Made by a program: the position numbers and the translations under genes. The notes beneath the pieces were generated by a model. That model had not been told where the DNA came from and did no database searches. It worked only from the letters and a program-made list of their open reading frames with translations. Below are positions 1 to 8,771 of a DNA stretch of 64,000 bases, piece by piece. The stretch is from an uncultured Roseburia sp. (GTDB lineage Bacteria > Bacillota > Clostridia > Lachnospirales > Lachnospiraceae). Numbering within the stretch: the stretch's first letter is position 1; each line of letters starts with the position of its first letter. The DNA lies in the NCBI GenBank assembly GCA_945787015.1, contig CALZGM010000009.1, positions 1 to 64,000 of the forward strand, written 5' to 3'.

Positions 1-2
1 TT

Positions 3-245
3 GATGTGACAAAGCGGGAACAGCGGCAAAGGCTGATCGACAGCTTTGTAAATGCGGTGTATCTTTATGAGGACAAGATAATCCTTACTTTCAACTATAA
101 GGATGGTTCCAAGACTATCACTCTGGCAGATGTTGAGGGTTCGGATTTATCCTCATTCGGTGCACTTTCAAGAAAGAAGAACGAGGTAGGAATTTTATTC
201 CTACCTCGTTCTTTTTTACCGAGGCGGATGGGTACTTTAACCTGA
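3..245 (+). CDS. C-terminal end of a large serine recombinase (5' part outside window)
   Basis: An open frame enters from the left edge and ends at TGA 243-245. Its residues (KREQRQRLIDSFVNAVYLYE, then ILTFNYKDG) match the C-terminal tail found in transposon-type large serine recombinases of Firmicutes, which catalyse site-specific integration and excision. Only about 80 residues are visible and no catalytic part is present. The family-like part stops near SSFGAL (about position 165); the last ~25 codons run through a perfect terminator hairpin and have no family character, so the original stop codon may have been lost or the reading frame continued into the element end. Identification is by recognition of the tail only. 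Confidence 0.65.
   Translation, partial: DVTKREQRQRLIDSFVNAVYLYEDKIILTFNYKDGSKTITLADVEGSDLSSFGALSRKKNEVGILFLPRSFLPRRMGTLT
179..217 (+). terminator. Rho-independent terminator inside the recombinase frame
   Basis: Perfect 14-bp stem (179-192 with 198-211), 5-nt loop, then six T. It lies 25 bases upstream of the stop codon of the recombinase reading frame, so transcription would end before the annotated stop. Confidence 0.85.
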
Positions 246-306
246 GGTTCAAGGTCTCGGCTCCGCCTCGGTCGGTGCTAAACAGGCGCCACTGGCGCCT
301 AGCACC
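218..306. repeat. Inverted repeats at probable mobile element end
   Basis: An 11-bp perfect inverted repeat (218-228 ACCGAGGCGGA with 262-272) is followed by a second imperfect hairpin in which GGTGCTA (274-280) pairs with TAGCACC (300-306) and encloses two GGCGCC palindromes (285-290, 294-299). The stretch is GC-rich compared with its surroundings. It sits directly after the recombinase tail, so it may mark the right end of the element; no target duplication can be seen because the left end is outside the window. Confidence 0.5.
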
Positions 307-353
307 CTGTCACCCACATATTAGGAAGATGAGTGAAAATATATAAACAGTAA

Positions 354-382
354 TTGAAAATGTCAGAATTTTAGTCTATAAT
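354..382 (+). promoter_or_regulatory. Sigma-A type promoter of the HD-GYP gene
   Basis: TTGAAA (354-359), 17-bp spacer, TATAAT (377-382), about 80 bases upstream of the start codon at 461. Confidence 0.7.
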
Positions 383-460
383 ACATAGTGCATATGTCCT
401 ATGAATTTGATGAACAAAGTGAAAAAATGTTTTGAAAAGGAAATACAATAGGGTAGTCTG

Positions 461-1453
461 ATGAGATACGTAGGTTTAGAAGAATTGACGGATGATATGA
501 TCTTGGCTCAGAATATCAAGGATCAATATGGACGCGTACTGATAATGAAGGGAGCAAGACTATCGCCACACAAGCGGGAAAAATTAAAAAACTTTGAAAT
601 TGCCGGAGTGTATATCGATGACAGCTGGTCGGCGGATATTTTTATTGAACCGGCAGTAGAGGAAAAGCTGATTGATAAATCCATTAATGCCCTAAAAGAA
701 ATGAATATGGATGAAATTGAGAACTGTGCGTGCGAGATTATAGATAAGCTGATGGGCGCAGAAGATTATATCCATGATATGGAAAGCATAAAGGCATACG
801 ACGAGAATACATTTGAGCATTGTATTCACGTGGCTATTTCTTCCGTCACACTGGGCATCGGACTGGGATATAATTTTTACCGTTTGAAAAACCTTGCAAT
901 CGGCGCTATGCTGCATGATGTAGGGAAAAAAATGGTGCCGATTGAAATTATTAGTAAAAAAGGAAAACTTACGGATGAAGAGATGGAAGAGGTAAGAAAA
1001 CATCCGGTCTATGGATATTCTATTTTATCATCTAATATTAATGTTTACTCATCAACCCGTGGAATTGTGTATCAGCATCATGAAAACTGGGATGGAAGCG
1101 GCTACCCTAGAGGCTTAAAAGAGGAGGCGATATATGAGCTTGCTATGGTGACGCATATTTGTGACGTTTATGATGCTTTGATATCGAAGCGTTCTTATAA
1201 AGAAGCATTTAAAATTCGCTCTGCGATTGATATTGTGTTGGAGGGGGACAATACAATGTTTAATCCGGACATTACAAAAGCGTTTTTTAAATATGTCCCG
1301 ATTTATCACAAAGGAACAGAAGTGGAACTGTCAAATGGGGAAAACGCTTTAATCTTTAAAAATAACCGGGGGGATATGCTAAATCCGGTTGTTAAATTAA
1401 AATCAGGTTCTCTGATCGATTTAAGAAGGTCTGATTTAGGAATTATTAGTTAA
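461..1453 (+). CDS. HD-GYP domain phosphodiesterase (putative c-di-GMP hydrolase)
   Basis: A 330-residue cytoplasmic protein with no signal peptide or membrane segment. An N-terminal region of ~110 residues (the DUF3391-like or receiver-less lead seen in many HD-GYP proteins) precedes an HD-GYP domain. Visible motifs are the metal-binding LHDVGK (about residue 150), the HPVYG and QHHE histidines, and DGSGYPRG, a canonical GYP motif. The family hydrolyses cyclic di-GMP; substrate cannot be told from sequence. A C-terminal ~50-residue beta-rich tail follows. The gene is monocistronic, with its own promoter. The ribosome binding site is weak (GGGTAG upstream of ATG 461). Confidence 0.9.
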   Translation: MRYVGLEELTDDMILAQNIKDQYGRVLIMKGARLSPHKREKLKNFEIAGVYIDDSWSADIFIEPAVEEKLIDKSINALKEMNMDEIENCACEIIDKLMGAEDYIHDMESIKAYDENTFEHCIHVAISSVTLGIGLGYNFYRLKNLAIGAMLHDVGKKMVPIEIISKKGKLTDEEMEEVRKHPVYGYSILSSNINVYSSTRGIVYQHHENWDGSGYPRGLKEEAIYELAMVTHICDVYDALISKRSYKEAFKIRSAIDIVLEGDNTMFNPDITKAFFKYVPIYHKGTEVELSNGENALIFKNNRGDMLNPVVKLKSGSLIDLRRSDLGIIS

Positions 1454-1483
1454 TATACCGGACGCAGGATGGGAAGCTTAAGT

Positions 1484-1747
1484 TTAGGAAAAATGGGTGC
1501 GCCAGTATTCATTCATCCAATCAACAGCTTCCTGTTTCCCTGCATCTGTAAAGGGAAATGTTGCCATGGTTTTCTGCTCATCGGAAGTTGTGGCAAAATT
1601 ATAGGGTCCCGGCCAGACATAGCACCGAAAGACAGTCATTTCTTCCTCTGTATCTTTTTTTAACAGATACCGCATCCCCTTATAACTTCCGGTAAATGTT
1701 TCTTTCTTATAAAAATTCATATTCAGCACATCATCGGTAGTAATCAT
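1484..1747 (-). CDS. Small hypothetical protein, 87 aa
   Basis: I do not recognise the family. The start at 1747 is chosen because a TAGGAGGC ribosome binding site lies just upstream on the minus strand; an upstream in-frame extension to 1789 has no such site. The protein has no signal peptide and no membrane segment, is rich in aromatic residues (FRCYVWPGPYNFATT) and ends in an amphipathic helix with AVDWMNEYW. It converges with the HD-GYP gene, 30 bases away. Confidence 0.7.
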   Translation of the reverse strand: MITTDDVLNMNFYKKETFTGSYKGMRYLLKKDTEEEMTVFRCYVWPGPYNFATTSDEQKTMATFPFTDAGKQEAVDWMNEYWRTHFS

Positions 1748-1881
1748 TGTAAAAAGCCTCCTACTATTACATCTAAGAATTGCTTCCATAACCTAAAATT
1801 ATTATAACAGAAAAAACAGAAAAAAACAGAAAAAAAACAGAAAAATTTTGTTGATTTGGCAACAAAATTGGTATGAAGTTA

Positions 1882-1909
1882 TTGACAAATTCGAATTCGT
1901 ATGTATAAT
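1882..1909 (+). promoter_or_regulatory. Promoter of the opp operon with palindrome in the spacer
   Basis: TTGACA (1882-1887), 16-bp spacer, TATAAT (1904-1909). The spacer holds a 10-bp perfect palindrome AATTCGAATT (1888-1897), which could be an operator. Transcription would start near 1916, giving a ~230-nt leader before the ATG at 2144. Confidence 0.7.
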
Positions 1910-1951
1910 ATAAAAAAGTGTTGTACGCAACGCGCAAACAACTGTACTTGT

Positions 1952-1991
1952 GAAGTGCAATGGGCAAGGGTGTCTGTTGGCACTTCTTTTT
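1952..1991 (+). terminator. Leader hairpin followed by T run (possible attenuator)
   Basis: GAAGTGC (1952-1958) pairs with GCACTTC (1980-1986) and is followed by five T. It lies in the 5' leader of the binding-protein gene, about 40 bases after the predicted start of transcription, so it may act as an attenuator; the stem is short and no alternative fold was identified. Confidence 0.4.
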
Positions 1992-2143
1992 GCATACAAA
2001 AAAACAGTTTAGCGCGATGACGTGATAACGCAATAACTCATGGTAAAGGGGACGTTGCAATTTATGCGGTGGCGCCTTTATATAGAAATAATTTTTAATA
2101 AGAAGCATGTTTGAAAGTGCATGACTTCAAAAGGAGGAAAAAT

Positions 2144-4360
2144 ATGAGAAAGATTTCCAAGAGAATCTTAGCCCTCATGTTGGCATCTTCAATGGTAGTA
2201 TCATTGGCAGCATGTGGCAAAAAAGATTCAAACACAAACGGAACAGAAACACCTTCTACAAATACAGAAGTTGCTTCAAATAGTTCCGAATTAGCAGCAG
2301 ATGCATTGGTATTTGATCCAACAGCAGATGCAGCTAAATATGCTGAAGAATCAGCAGCTACTTATGAAGCAAACCTTTCTGAGTTTATGGCAGCTTATGA
2401 CGCAGCAAAAGCTACAGATAACATTGCTGAAAGATTTGCTTTAATGGCAATCGCAGAAGCAAAATTAATGGAATCAGCAGTTATGTTGCCAATCTACTCA
2501 CGTGGCGGTAACTATGCAGTTTCCAGAGTTGTTCCAAAGACAGTTCCAAATGCACTTTGGGGTAATGACAACGAACGTATGCATTCACTTCTTGTAGTAT
2601 CTGACTTTATTACAACAGAAGACAGAGATGCACTTAAGGGTCTCTGGGGTGAAGTAAAGGGTACAGGCACATACCTTGAAAAGGCAAAGGAATACCTTGC
2701 AGGCAAAGGATATACTGTAAAAGATTCTTATTCAGAGACTTATACAGGCGATCCTGAAACATGGGATGTTCTTGCTACATCTAAATCTAATGACTCTGAA
2801 AAAATTGTTCAGACATATGATGGTTTAATGGAATACGATGTAGAGGGTACCTTACAGCCGGCATTAGCTGAAAGCTATGAAGTATCTGCAGACGGATTAA
2901 CCTATACATTCCACATTCGTCAGGGTGTTAAATGGGTTGACTCTCAGGGACGTGAACTCGGTGAAGTAACAGCAGATGACTTTGTTGCAGGTATGCAGCA
3001 CATGATGGATTCCATGGGTGGTCTTGAGTACTTAATCCAGGGCGTTATTGTTAATGCTAATGAATACATCGGCGGTGAAGTAACTGACTTCGCAGAAGTA
3101 GGTGTTAAAGCAACTGATACTTATACCTTAGAGTACACATTAGAGGCTCCATGTTCATACTTCATTACAATGCTTGGTTATGGTGTATTTGCTCCAATGA
3201 ACCGTGCATACTATGAATCAAAGGGTGGTAAGTTCGGCGCAGAATATGATCCTTCAGCAGCTGATTATACCTATGCAAAAGACGCAGATTCTATCGCATA
3301 CTGCGGACCATTCCTTGTAACAAATGCTACAGAAAAGAATACCATCGTATTTGAAGCAAACCCAACATACTGGAATGCTGCAAATCAGAACATTAAGAAA
3401 TATACATTAGTATACAATGATGGTTCTGAAGCTACAAAGGCATACAACGATGCAGTTGCAGGAACCGTTGACGGTACAGGTTTAAATGCATCTTCACTTG
3501 AACTTGCAAAAGCAGATGGCAACTTTGATAAATACGGTTACGTAGCAGATTGTGATGCAACAACCTTCATGGCATTCTACAACCTCAATCGTAACACATA
3601 TGCAAACACAAACGATACAACAACTGTAAGATCTGCTCAGACAGTAGCAGATGCTGAAAGAACAAACGCAGCGTTAAATAACGTTCATTTCCGTCGTGCA
3701 ATTTCCTTTGCAGCAGACAGAGGTGCTTACAATGCACAGAGCGTTGGTGAAGAGTTAAAATATGCTTCATTAAGAAACTCTTACACACCTGGTAACTTCG
3801 TATCACTTGAAGAGGAAACAACTGTTGATATCAATGGTACAGCTACAACCTTCCCGGCAGGTACTTTCTATGGTGAAATCATGCAGGCACAGATTGATGC
3901 AGATGGTGTAACCATGAAGGTTTGGGATCCGACATTAGATGGTGGAATTGGTTCCGGTGATGGTTATGACGGATGGTTCAATCCTGAAAACGCAGCAGCA
4001 GAGATGGCAGTTGCAGTTGAAGAACTTGCAGCAGCCGGTGTAGAAATTTCTGCTGAAAACCCAATTTACATTGATTTACCATACTTCTCAGGTAGTGAAT
4101 CAGTGACAAACAAAGCAAATGCTTACAAAAAGTCACTGGAATCAGTTCTTGAAGGAAAGGTTATTGTAAATCTTACAGAGTGTACATCTGCTGATGAATA
4201 CTACTATGCAGGATACTTTACCTCATATGGTTACGAAGCAAACTACGATATGTATGACTTATCCGGATGGGGTCCTGACTATGGTGATCCTCAGACATAC
4301 CTTGATACATTCCTTCCAGACTACGCTGGATACATGGCTAAATGTGTAGGTATTTACTAA
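2144..4360 (+). CDS. oppA: Oligopeptide ABC transporter substrate-binding lipoprotein, apparently circularly permuted
   Basis: A 738-residue extracytoplasmic binding protein. The start at 2144 has an AAGGAGG site 6 bases upstream. A lipoprotein signal (MRKISKRILALML, lipobox SLAAC) is followed by a Ser/Thr/Asn linker. Core family 5 binding-protein segments are present: TYDGLMEYD, LQPALAESYEVSADGLTYTF, GVKWVDSQG, and late GWGPDYGDPQTYLDTF. In ordinary family members the DYxDPxTF segment is followed by ~100 further residues containing the (A)EAxxLM..A.MLPIY segment. Here the protein ends ~20 residues after DYGDP, and that C-terminal segment (AEAKLMESAVMLPIYSRGGN) instead lies near the N terminus, about residues 105-135. 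It is the first gene of the operon with OppBCDF. Binding of peptides is inferred from the family. Confidence 0.85.
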   Translation: MRKISKRILALMLASSMVVSLAACGKKDSNTNGTETPSTNTEVASNSSELAADALVFDPTADAAKYAEESAATYEANLSEFMAAYDAAKATDNIAERFALMAIAEAKLMESAVMLPIYSRGGNYAVSRVVPKTVPNALWGNDNERMHSLLVVSDFITTEDRDALKGLWGEVKGTGTYLEKAKEYLAGKGYTVKDSYSETYTGDPETWDVLATSKSNDSEKIVQTYDGLMEYDVEGTLQPALAESYEVSADGLTYTFHIRQGVKWVDSQGRELGEVTADDFVAGMQHMMDSMGGLEYLIQGVIVNANEYIGGEVTDFAEVGVKATDTYTLEYTLEAPCSYFITMLGYGVFAPMNRAYYESKGGKFGAEYDPSAADYTYAKDADSIAYCGPFLVTNATEKNTIVFEANPTYWNAANQNIKKYTLVYNDGSEATKAYNDAVAGTVDGTGLNASSLELAKADGNFDKYGYVADCDATTFMAFYNLNRNTYANTNDTTTVRSAQTVADAERTNAALNNVHFRRAISFAADRGAYNAQSVGEELKYASLRNSYTPGNFVSLEEETTVDINGTATTFPAGTFYGEIMQAQIDADGVTMKVWDPTLDGGIGSGDGYDGWFNPENAAAEMAVAVEELAAAGVEISAENPIYIDLPYFSGSESVTNKANAYKKSLESVLEGKVIVNLTECTSADEYYYAGYFTSYGYEANYDMYDLSGWGPDYGDPQTYLDTFLPDYAGYMAKCVGIY

Positions 4361-4393
4361 GATACGATTTGATTGTAAATGATTAAGTTGTGG

Positions 4394-4418
4394 GAGAACG
4401 GACAGACAGTCCGTTCTC
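4394..4418 (+). other. Hairpin between oppA and oppB
   Basis: GAGAACGGAC (4394-4403) and its perfect complement (4409-4418) form a 10-bp stem with a 5-nt loop and no T run. Such hairpins after the binding-protein gene commonly stabilise the upstream message so that the binding protein is made in excess; this role is inferred. Confidence 0.55.
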
Positions 4419-4445
4419 TTACAATGTTTTAGTGAGAGACAAATT

Positions 4446-6020
4446 ATGGCAAAATATTTATTAAAACGTTTGGCATTTGGTATATTTTCTATTGTAGCAG
4501 TCGTTGCAATTGTTATGGTTATGGTGTATTCCTTAATGGATCGTAACCTTATTTTTGCAAATGATCCTACTTACTCCAAAATGAGTAATAATAACAAGGT
4601 TACTTATAAGTATGGCAAGTGGGAAGAGTATGGCTATCTGGATTACGTGTCTTATGCTGATTACATTAACGAACTAGTTGCAAATGGTGAGATTGATGAG
4701 ACAACAAAATCAGCAGTAATTGGAATCGGTAAAACAGAAGCAAATGATTCTGCCAGTGCAAAAGAATATATTAACAAATTTATTGAAAATTATGAATCAC
4801 AAGGTTATACCATTCAGCGATTGGACGCTATTATGTTAGGACCTAAAAAATATGCAGATGGTGGACAACCACAGCTGTTTGCATATAAAGATGTGCCGTT
4901 AGGAAGCCGTATGTTAGCTTATTTTTCTAGATTAATCTCAGTTGATAACATTAATACGGCAAAAGGGGATGTTGGGGAACGAGGTATTACTTTTACGTTA
5001 TATGATCCTGTATATGGCGGTGAAAAATTTGCACCGGCTATTATTGGTAATGGTACACAGCATAAATACCTGTTGTATGTAAATTCGAAATTTCCATATA
5101 TTCATCAAAATATTGTTACAATAAATCTGGGAACATCGTATTCCGTTAATAAAGGAATTGATGTATTTACAACCATGACTCTGACCCAGGGGTCTTATGT
5201 AAAATCTACCGTTCTTTATCCGACCGGAGCAGTAGAAGAAAGTGCGGATGATTTACACTCTGCAGTATATGCACAGAATTCACTTGCATCCAATCCAATG
5301 AATGCAACACGATTTACGGATGATTACACAAATGTGGCAACAGTGAAATCCGGACTTTCAAAGATGGGATATTCGTTTGTAATCGGTGTAATTTCTGTTA
5401 TTATTGCATACTTCCTTGGTTTGCCATTAGGTGTTTTGATGGCAAGAAAGAAAGATAAATTAGTAGATAAGATGGGAACCATATACATTGTATTTATTTC
5501 AGCAGTACCATCTTTGGCTTATATTTTCCTGTTTAAAGCAATCGGTGGAAGTGTATTCGGCTTGCCGACTACCTTTGATATGGAATCAACCAGTAAATGG
5601 ATTTATGTTCTTCCGATTATTTCACTGGCGCTGCCATCTGTTGCAAATCTGATGAAATGGATGCGGCGTTATATGATTGACCAGATGAATTCGGACTATG
5701 TTAAATTTGCCAGATCCGGTGGTCTGACAGAGGGTGAGATTTTTACAAAGCATATTATGAAGAATGCAGCGATTCCGATTATCCACGGTATTCCCGGAAG
5801 CGTACTTGGCGCATTGACGGGTGCGATTATTACAGAGCGTGTATACGTAGTACCTGGTGCCGGTAACTTACTTACACAGGCGATTAACCGTTACGATAAT
5901 GGTGTTATCGTTGGTGTAACATTATTCTATGCAACATTATCAGTAATTTCCATTATTTTAGGAGATATTCTGATGTCGATGGTAGATCCGAGAATTTCAT
6001 TCTCTACGAAGGACAGGTAG
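4446..6020 (+). CDS. oppB: Oligopeptide ABC transporter permease OppB with large insertion
   Basis: An integral membrane permease of 524 residues; usual OppB/DppB length is about 300-340. Transmembrane helix 1 is at residues ~7-30. A hydrophilic segment of ~280 residues follows, predicted to face outside, before the normal core resumes with helix 2 at SFVIGVISVIIAYFLG (residue ~315). The binding-protein-dependent transport EAA-type loop (YVKFARSGGLTEGEIF ... H) is intact near residue 420, and the C terminus ends with the family MVDPRISF. The extra domain shows no recognised motif. Second gene of the operon, 85 bases after oppA. Confidence 0.9.
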   Translation: MAKYLLKRLAFGIFSIVAVVAIVMVMVYSLMDRNLIFANDPTYSKMSNNNKVTYKYGKWEEYGYLDYVSYADYINELVANGEIDETTKSAVIGIGKTEANDSASAKEYINKFIENYESQGYTIQRLDAIMLGPKKYADGGQPQLFAYKDVPLGSRMLAYFSRLISVDNINTAKGDVGERGITFTLYDPVYGGEKFAPAIIGNGTQHKYLLYVNSKFPYIHQNIVTINLGTSYSVNKGIDVFTTMTLTQGSYVKSTVLYPTGAVEESADDLHSAVYAQNSLASNPMNATRFTDDYTNVATVKSGLSKMGYSFVIGVISVIIAYFLGLPLGVLMARKKDKLVDKMGTIYIVFISAVPSLAYIFLFKAIGGSVFGLPTTFDMESTSKWIYVLPIISLALPSVANLMKWMRRYMIDQMNSDYVKFARSGGLTEGEIFTKHIMKNAAIPIIHGIPGSVLGALTGAIITERVYVVPGAGNLLTQAINRYDNGVIVGVTLFYATLSVISIILGDILMSMVDPRISFSTKDR

Positions 6021-6029
6021 GTATTAGAT

Positions 6030-6998
6030 ATGAACTATGATTTAGAAAAATTAGGAATGACGGAGGAAGAGTTATTTTCCAGAGTCGACCACAGTGATGT
6101 GGAATCTGAGAAAATTGCTGCACCAAAGTATTCGTACTGGCAGTCAGTTTTCCGTGTATTCTTTAAAAAGAAAATTAATATCGTAATTTTGGTATTATTA
6201 GCAGTTGTAATTGCCTTTTCTTATCTCTACCCGGCGTTGGTAGAATATGATAAATTCGCAAACCTGATGAATTCAGCAGCGAAGCACTTGTCACCTGCTA
6301 AGGCAATGGAAATGTTTGGACATAATATCCACTGGATATTAGGCTCCGGCGCAGCAGGACAGTCAACATTTGATGCGGTATGGAATGGTGCAAGAATATC
6401 AATTTCTCTTGCATTTGTCTGTGGTGCCATTAATATGACGGTGGGTGTTGTGGTTGGCGCAATCTGGGGATTCTCAAAGAGATTTGATACGATAATGATT
6501 GCGATTTACAATGTAATCGGTAATATTCCATACTTGTTATTGATTGCTGTTTTAGTTATGTTATTTGCTCCAAGTTTTTGGACAATGGTATTTGCACTTA
6601 CAGTAACAGGATGGTTATACATTGCATACTTTATCCGTACGCAGGTTATTATTATCCGAGACAGAGAATACAACCTTGCATCGAAATGTCTGGGTACTTC
6701 TACAGTTAAGATTGCAATGAAGAATATCCTGCCGTTTATGACATCTGTTATCGTAACACAGTTGGCGGTTGAAATTCCTTCCTATATTTCATACGAAGTA
6801 TTCCTGGCATATCTTGGTATGGGTCTTTCTGATATGTCTCTTGGACGTATGATTTATGAGGCAGAAAGTGCCATGGTTACTCCGGGATGGGAATTTGAAT
6901 TCTGGAGCCCGGTAGCAGTTGCAGCAATTATAGCCGTTGTATTATATGTTGTAGGTCAGAACCTTGGTGATGCATCTGACCCAAGAACTCATATGTAA
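6030..6998 (+). CDS. oppC: Oligopeptide ABC transporter permease OppC
   Basis: A 322-residue permease of normal size, partner of OppB in the transmembrane channel. It has an N-terminal cytoplasmic stretch, helix 1 at residues ~48-70, an external segment, and the conserved core with the EAA loop (REYNLASKCLGTSTVKIAMK ending in NILPF). The C terminus NLGDASDPRTHM matches OppC/DppC proteins (GD..RDALDPR). Starts 9 bases after oppB with a GGTAGG-like site. Confidence 0.92.
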   Translation: MNYDLEKLGMTEEELFSRVDHSDVESEKIAAPKYSYWQSVFRVFFKKKINIVILVLLAVVIAFSYLYPALVEYDKFANLMNSAAKHLSPAKAMEMFGHNIHWILGSGAAGQSTFDAVWNGARISISLAFVCGAINMTVGVVVGAIWGFSKRFDTIMIAIYNVIGNIPYLLLIAVLVMLFAPSFWTMVFALTVTGWLYIAYFIRTQVIIIRDREYNLASKCLGTSTVKIAMKNILPFMTSVIVTQLAVEIPSYISYEVFLAYLGMGLSDMSLGRMIYEAESAMVTPGWEFEFWSPVAVAAIIAVVLYVVGQNLGDASDPRTHM

Positions 6999-7010
6999 GG
7001 GGAAATCAGA

Positions 7011-8759
7011 ATGCAGGAAAAGAAAGTATTATTATCAATAAAAGATTTGAATGTCAAGTTCCGTGTCCGTGGCCGTGTTCTGACTGCTATTCGTGGAATT
7101 GACCTTGATATTTATGAAAACGAATCAATTGCCATTGTAGGCGAATCCGGTTCCGGTAAATCTGTATTTACGAAGACTTTTGCCGGAATGCTGGAGAGTA
7201 ACGGTTTTATTAGTGAGGGTAAGATTATTTTCAATGATGATGAATTATCAGACACAACCGTTAAGCTTACCTCTACTGCACAGAAAATGATTGCACATGC
7301 ATTAAAAAGCTTGAATGAAAGCTCACGTTTGGAGTTTGGTGCAGCTACTTACAGAGAAATTGTAAATCTGGAATCAGAAAAACGTGCAAAAGAGACCTTG
7401 ACAGACGCTGAACACGAAGCAATTGAAGAGGAAAAGAAGGATCTTGCTGCAAAAAGAGCAGATGTCTATAATTATAAGACAACCTTAAACGCAAAGAAGC
7501 AGAAGGAAGAAATCAAGAAAGCTGCTAAGGAATTAGAGGAATTAGATGCAAAAATCAAAGAAATCGAAACCAAAGCAGAAAAGATGGAAAAAGAAAAGAA
7601 AGCCGCTGTTGCAGCAGATACTGCTTACTTAAAGGCATATGAAGCAAAGATGGCTGAGTTAAAGGCAAAGCATGCTAAAGAGATTCAGGCTGAGATTTCA
7701 AAAGAAACAGAAGCACGTAATGAAATTCTGGCAAAAGAAGTATATTTGTCAGTTGGAAGATACGGCATTAAGAAACGTATTGAATTACTGAATGGTTTGT
7801 TAAAAGCATTAAAAGAAGCGATGAAGCTTGGCGTTGATTTAGATAACGAGGAAGAGAAAAATGCTGTATTTGACGAAGTGGCTTTCCGTGTACGTTATCT
7901 GGACGAGACACCTGAGAAACTTCACGGTACCTGTATTTTGAATCTTGCTAAGATTAAGTATGCAAAGGACTGGAGTCAGATTCGAGGAAGCAGAATTGCA
8001 ACCGTATTCCAGGATCCTATGACTTCCTTAAACCCGATTATTACAATTGGTAAGCAGATTACTTCTATTATTTTAAAACATCAGGATTGTTCTGAGGTGG
8101 AAGCAAGACGTAGGGCATTAGATTTAATGCATAAGGTAGGTATTCCGAATCCGGAAGCCCGTTTTGATGACTATCCATTCCAGTATTCCGGTGGTATGAG
8201 ACAGCGTATCGTTATTGCGATTGCACTTTCATGCCAGCCAAAGATTTTGATTTGTGATGAGCCTACTACAGCGCTTGACGTTACCATTCAGGCTCAGATT
8301 TTAAAGCTTATCAAAGACTTACAGAAAGAGTTCAACTATACGATCGTATTCATTACACATGACTTAGGTGTAGTTGCAAATGTTGCTGATCGTGTAGCCG
8401 TATTATATGCAGGTCAGGTTGTAGAGCTTGGAAACGTAGAAGAAGTATTCTATGATCCGCATCATCCATATACATGGGCGTTGCTTTCTTCACTTCCACA
8501 GCTTGCACAGAAAAATACGAAACTGTATTCCATTACCGGTACACCGCCATCACTTTATAACAACATTGTAGGTGATGCCTTTGCACCACGTAATCCTTAC
8601 TGCTTAAAGATTGATACATTGTTGGAACCGCCGATGTTTAAAATAAGTGATACCCACTATGCAAAAACATGGTTGTTGGATCCAAAGGCTCCAAAGATTG
8701 AAAAGCCGGAAGGAATTCAGGATATTCACGAGAAGTTAGTAAAAGCATTTAATATATAG
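7011..8759 (+). CDS. oppD: Oligopeptide ABC transporter ATPase OppD with coiled-coil insertion
   Basis: A 582-residue cytoplasmic ATPase; usual length is about 330-350. Walker A GESGSGKS is at residues 44-51, but the Q-loop VFQDPMTSLNP is only reached at ~332; normally ~55 residues separate them. The ~235 extra residues (about 85-318) are Lys/Glu/Ala-rich with heptad-like spacing (KKQKEEIKKAAKELEELDAK) and are predicted to form a long coiled coil. Downstream the signature YSGGMRQR, Walker B ILICDEPTTALD and the C-terminal oligopeptide-family tail (HPYTWALLSSLPQL) are intact. It should energise OppBC together with OppF. Confidence 0.92.
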   Translation: MQEKKVLLSIKDLNVKFRVRGRVLTAIRGIDLDIYENESIAIVGESGSGKSVFTKTFAGMLESNGFISEGKIIFNDDELSDTTVKLTSTAQKMIAHALKSLNESSRLEFGAATYREIVNLESEKRAKETLTDAEHEAIEEEKKDLAAKRADVYNYKTTLNAKKQKEEIKKAAKELEELDAKIKEIETKAEKMEKEKKAAVAADTAYLKAYEAKMAELKAKHAKEIQAEISKETEARNEILAKEVYLSVGRYGIKKRIELLNGLLKALKEAMKLGVDLDNEEEKNAVFDEVAFRVRYLDETPEKLHGTCILNLAKIKYAKDWSQIRGSRIATVFQDPMTSLNPIITIGKQITSIILKHQDCSEVEARRRALDLMHKVGIPNPEARFDDYPFQYSGGMRQRIVIAIALSCQPKILICDEPTTALDVTIQAQILKLIKDLQKEFNYTIVFITHDLGVVANVADRVAVLYAGQVVELGNVEEVFYDPHHPYTWALLSSLPQLAQKNTKLYSITGTPPSLYNNIVGDAFAPRNPYCLKIDTLLEPPMFKISDTHYAKTWLLDPKAPKIEKPEGIQDIHEKLVKAFNI

Positions 8760-8771
8760 GAGATTTTGACT

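Larger units (their letters stand above)
1748..2143. other. Non-coding region upstream of the opp operon
   Basis: About 400 bases without a convincing gene. It holds four AAAAACAG-type units in an A-rich run (1805-1847), a good promoter (1882-1909), a hairpin followed by five T in the leader (1952-1991), and the strong AAGGAGG site (2131-2137) of the binding-protein gene. Confidence 0.7.
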
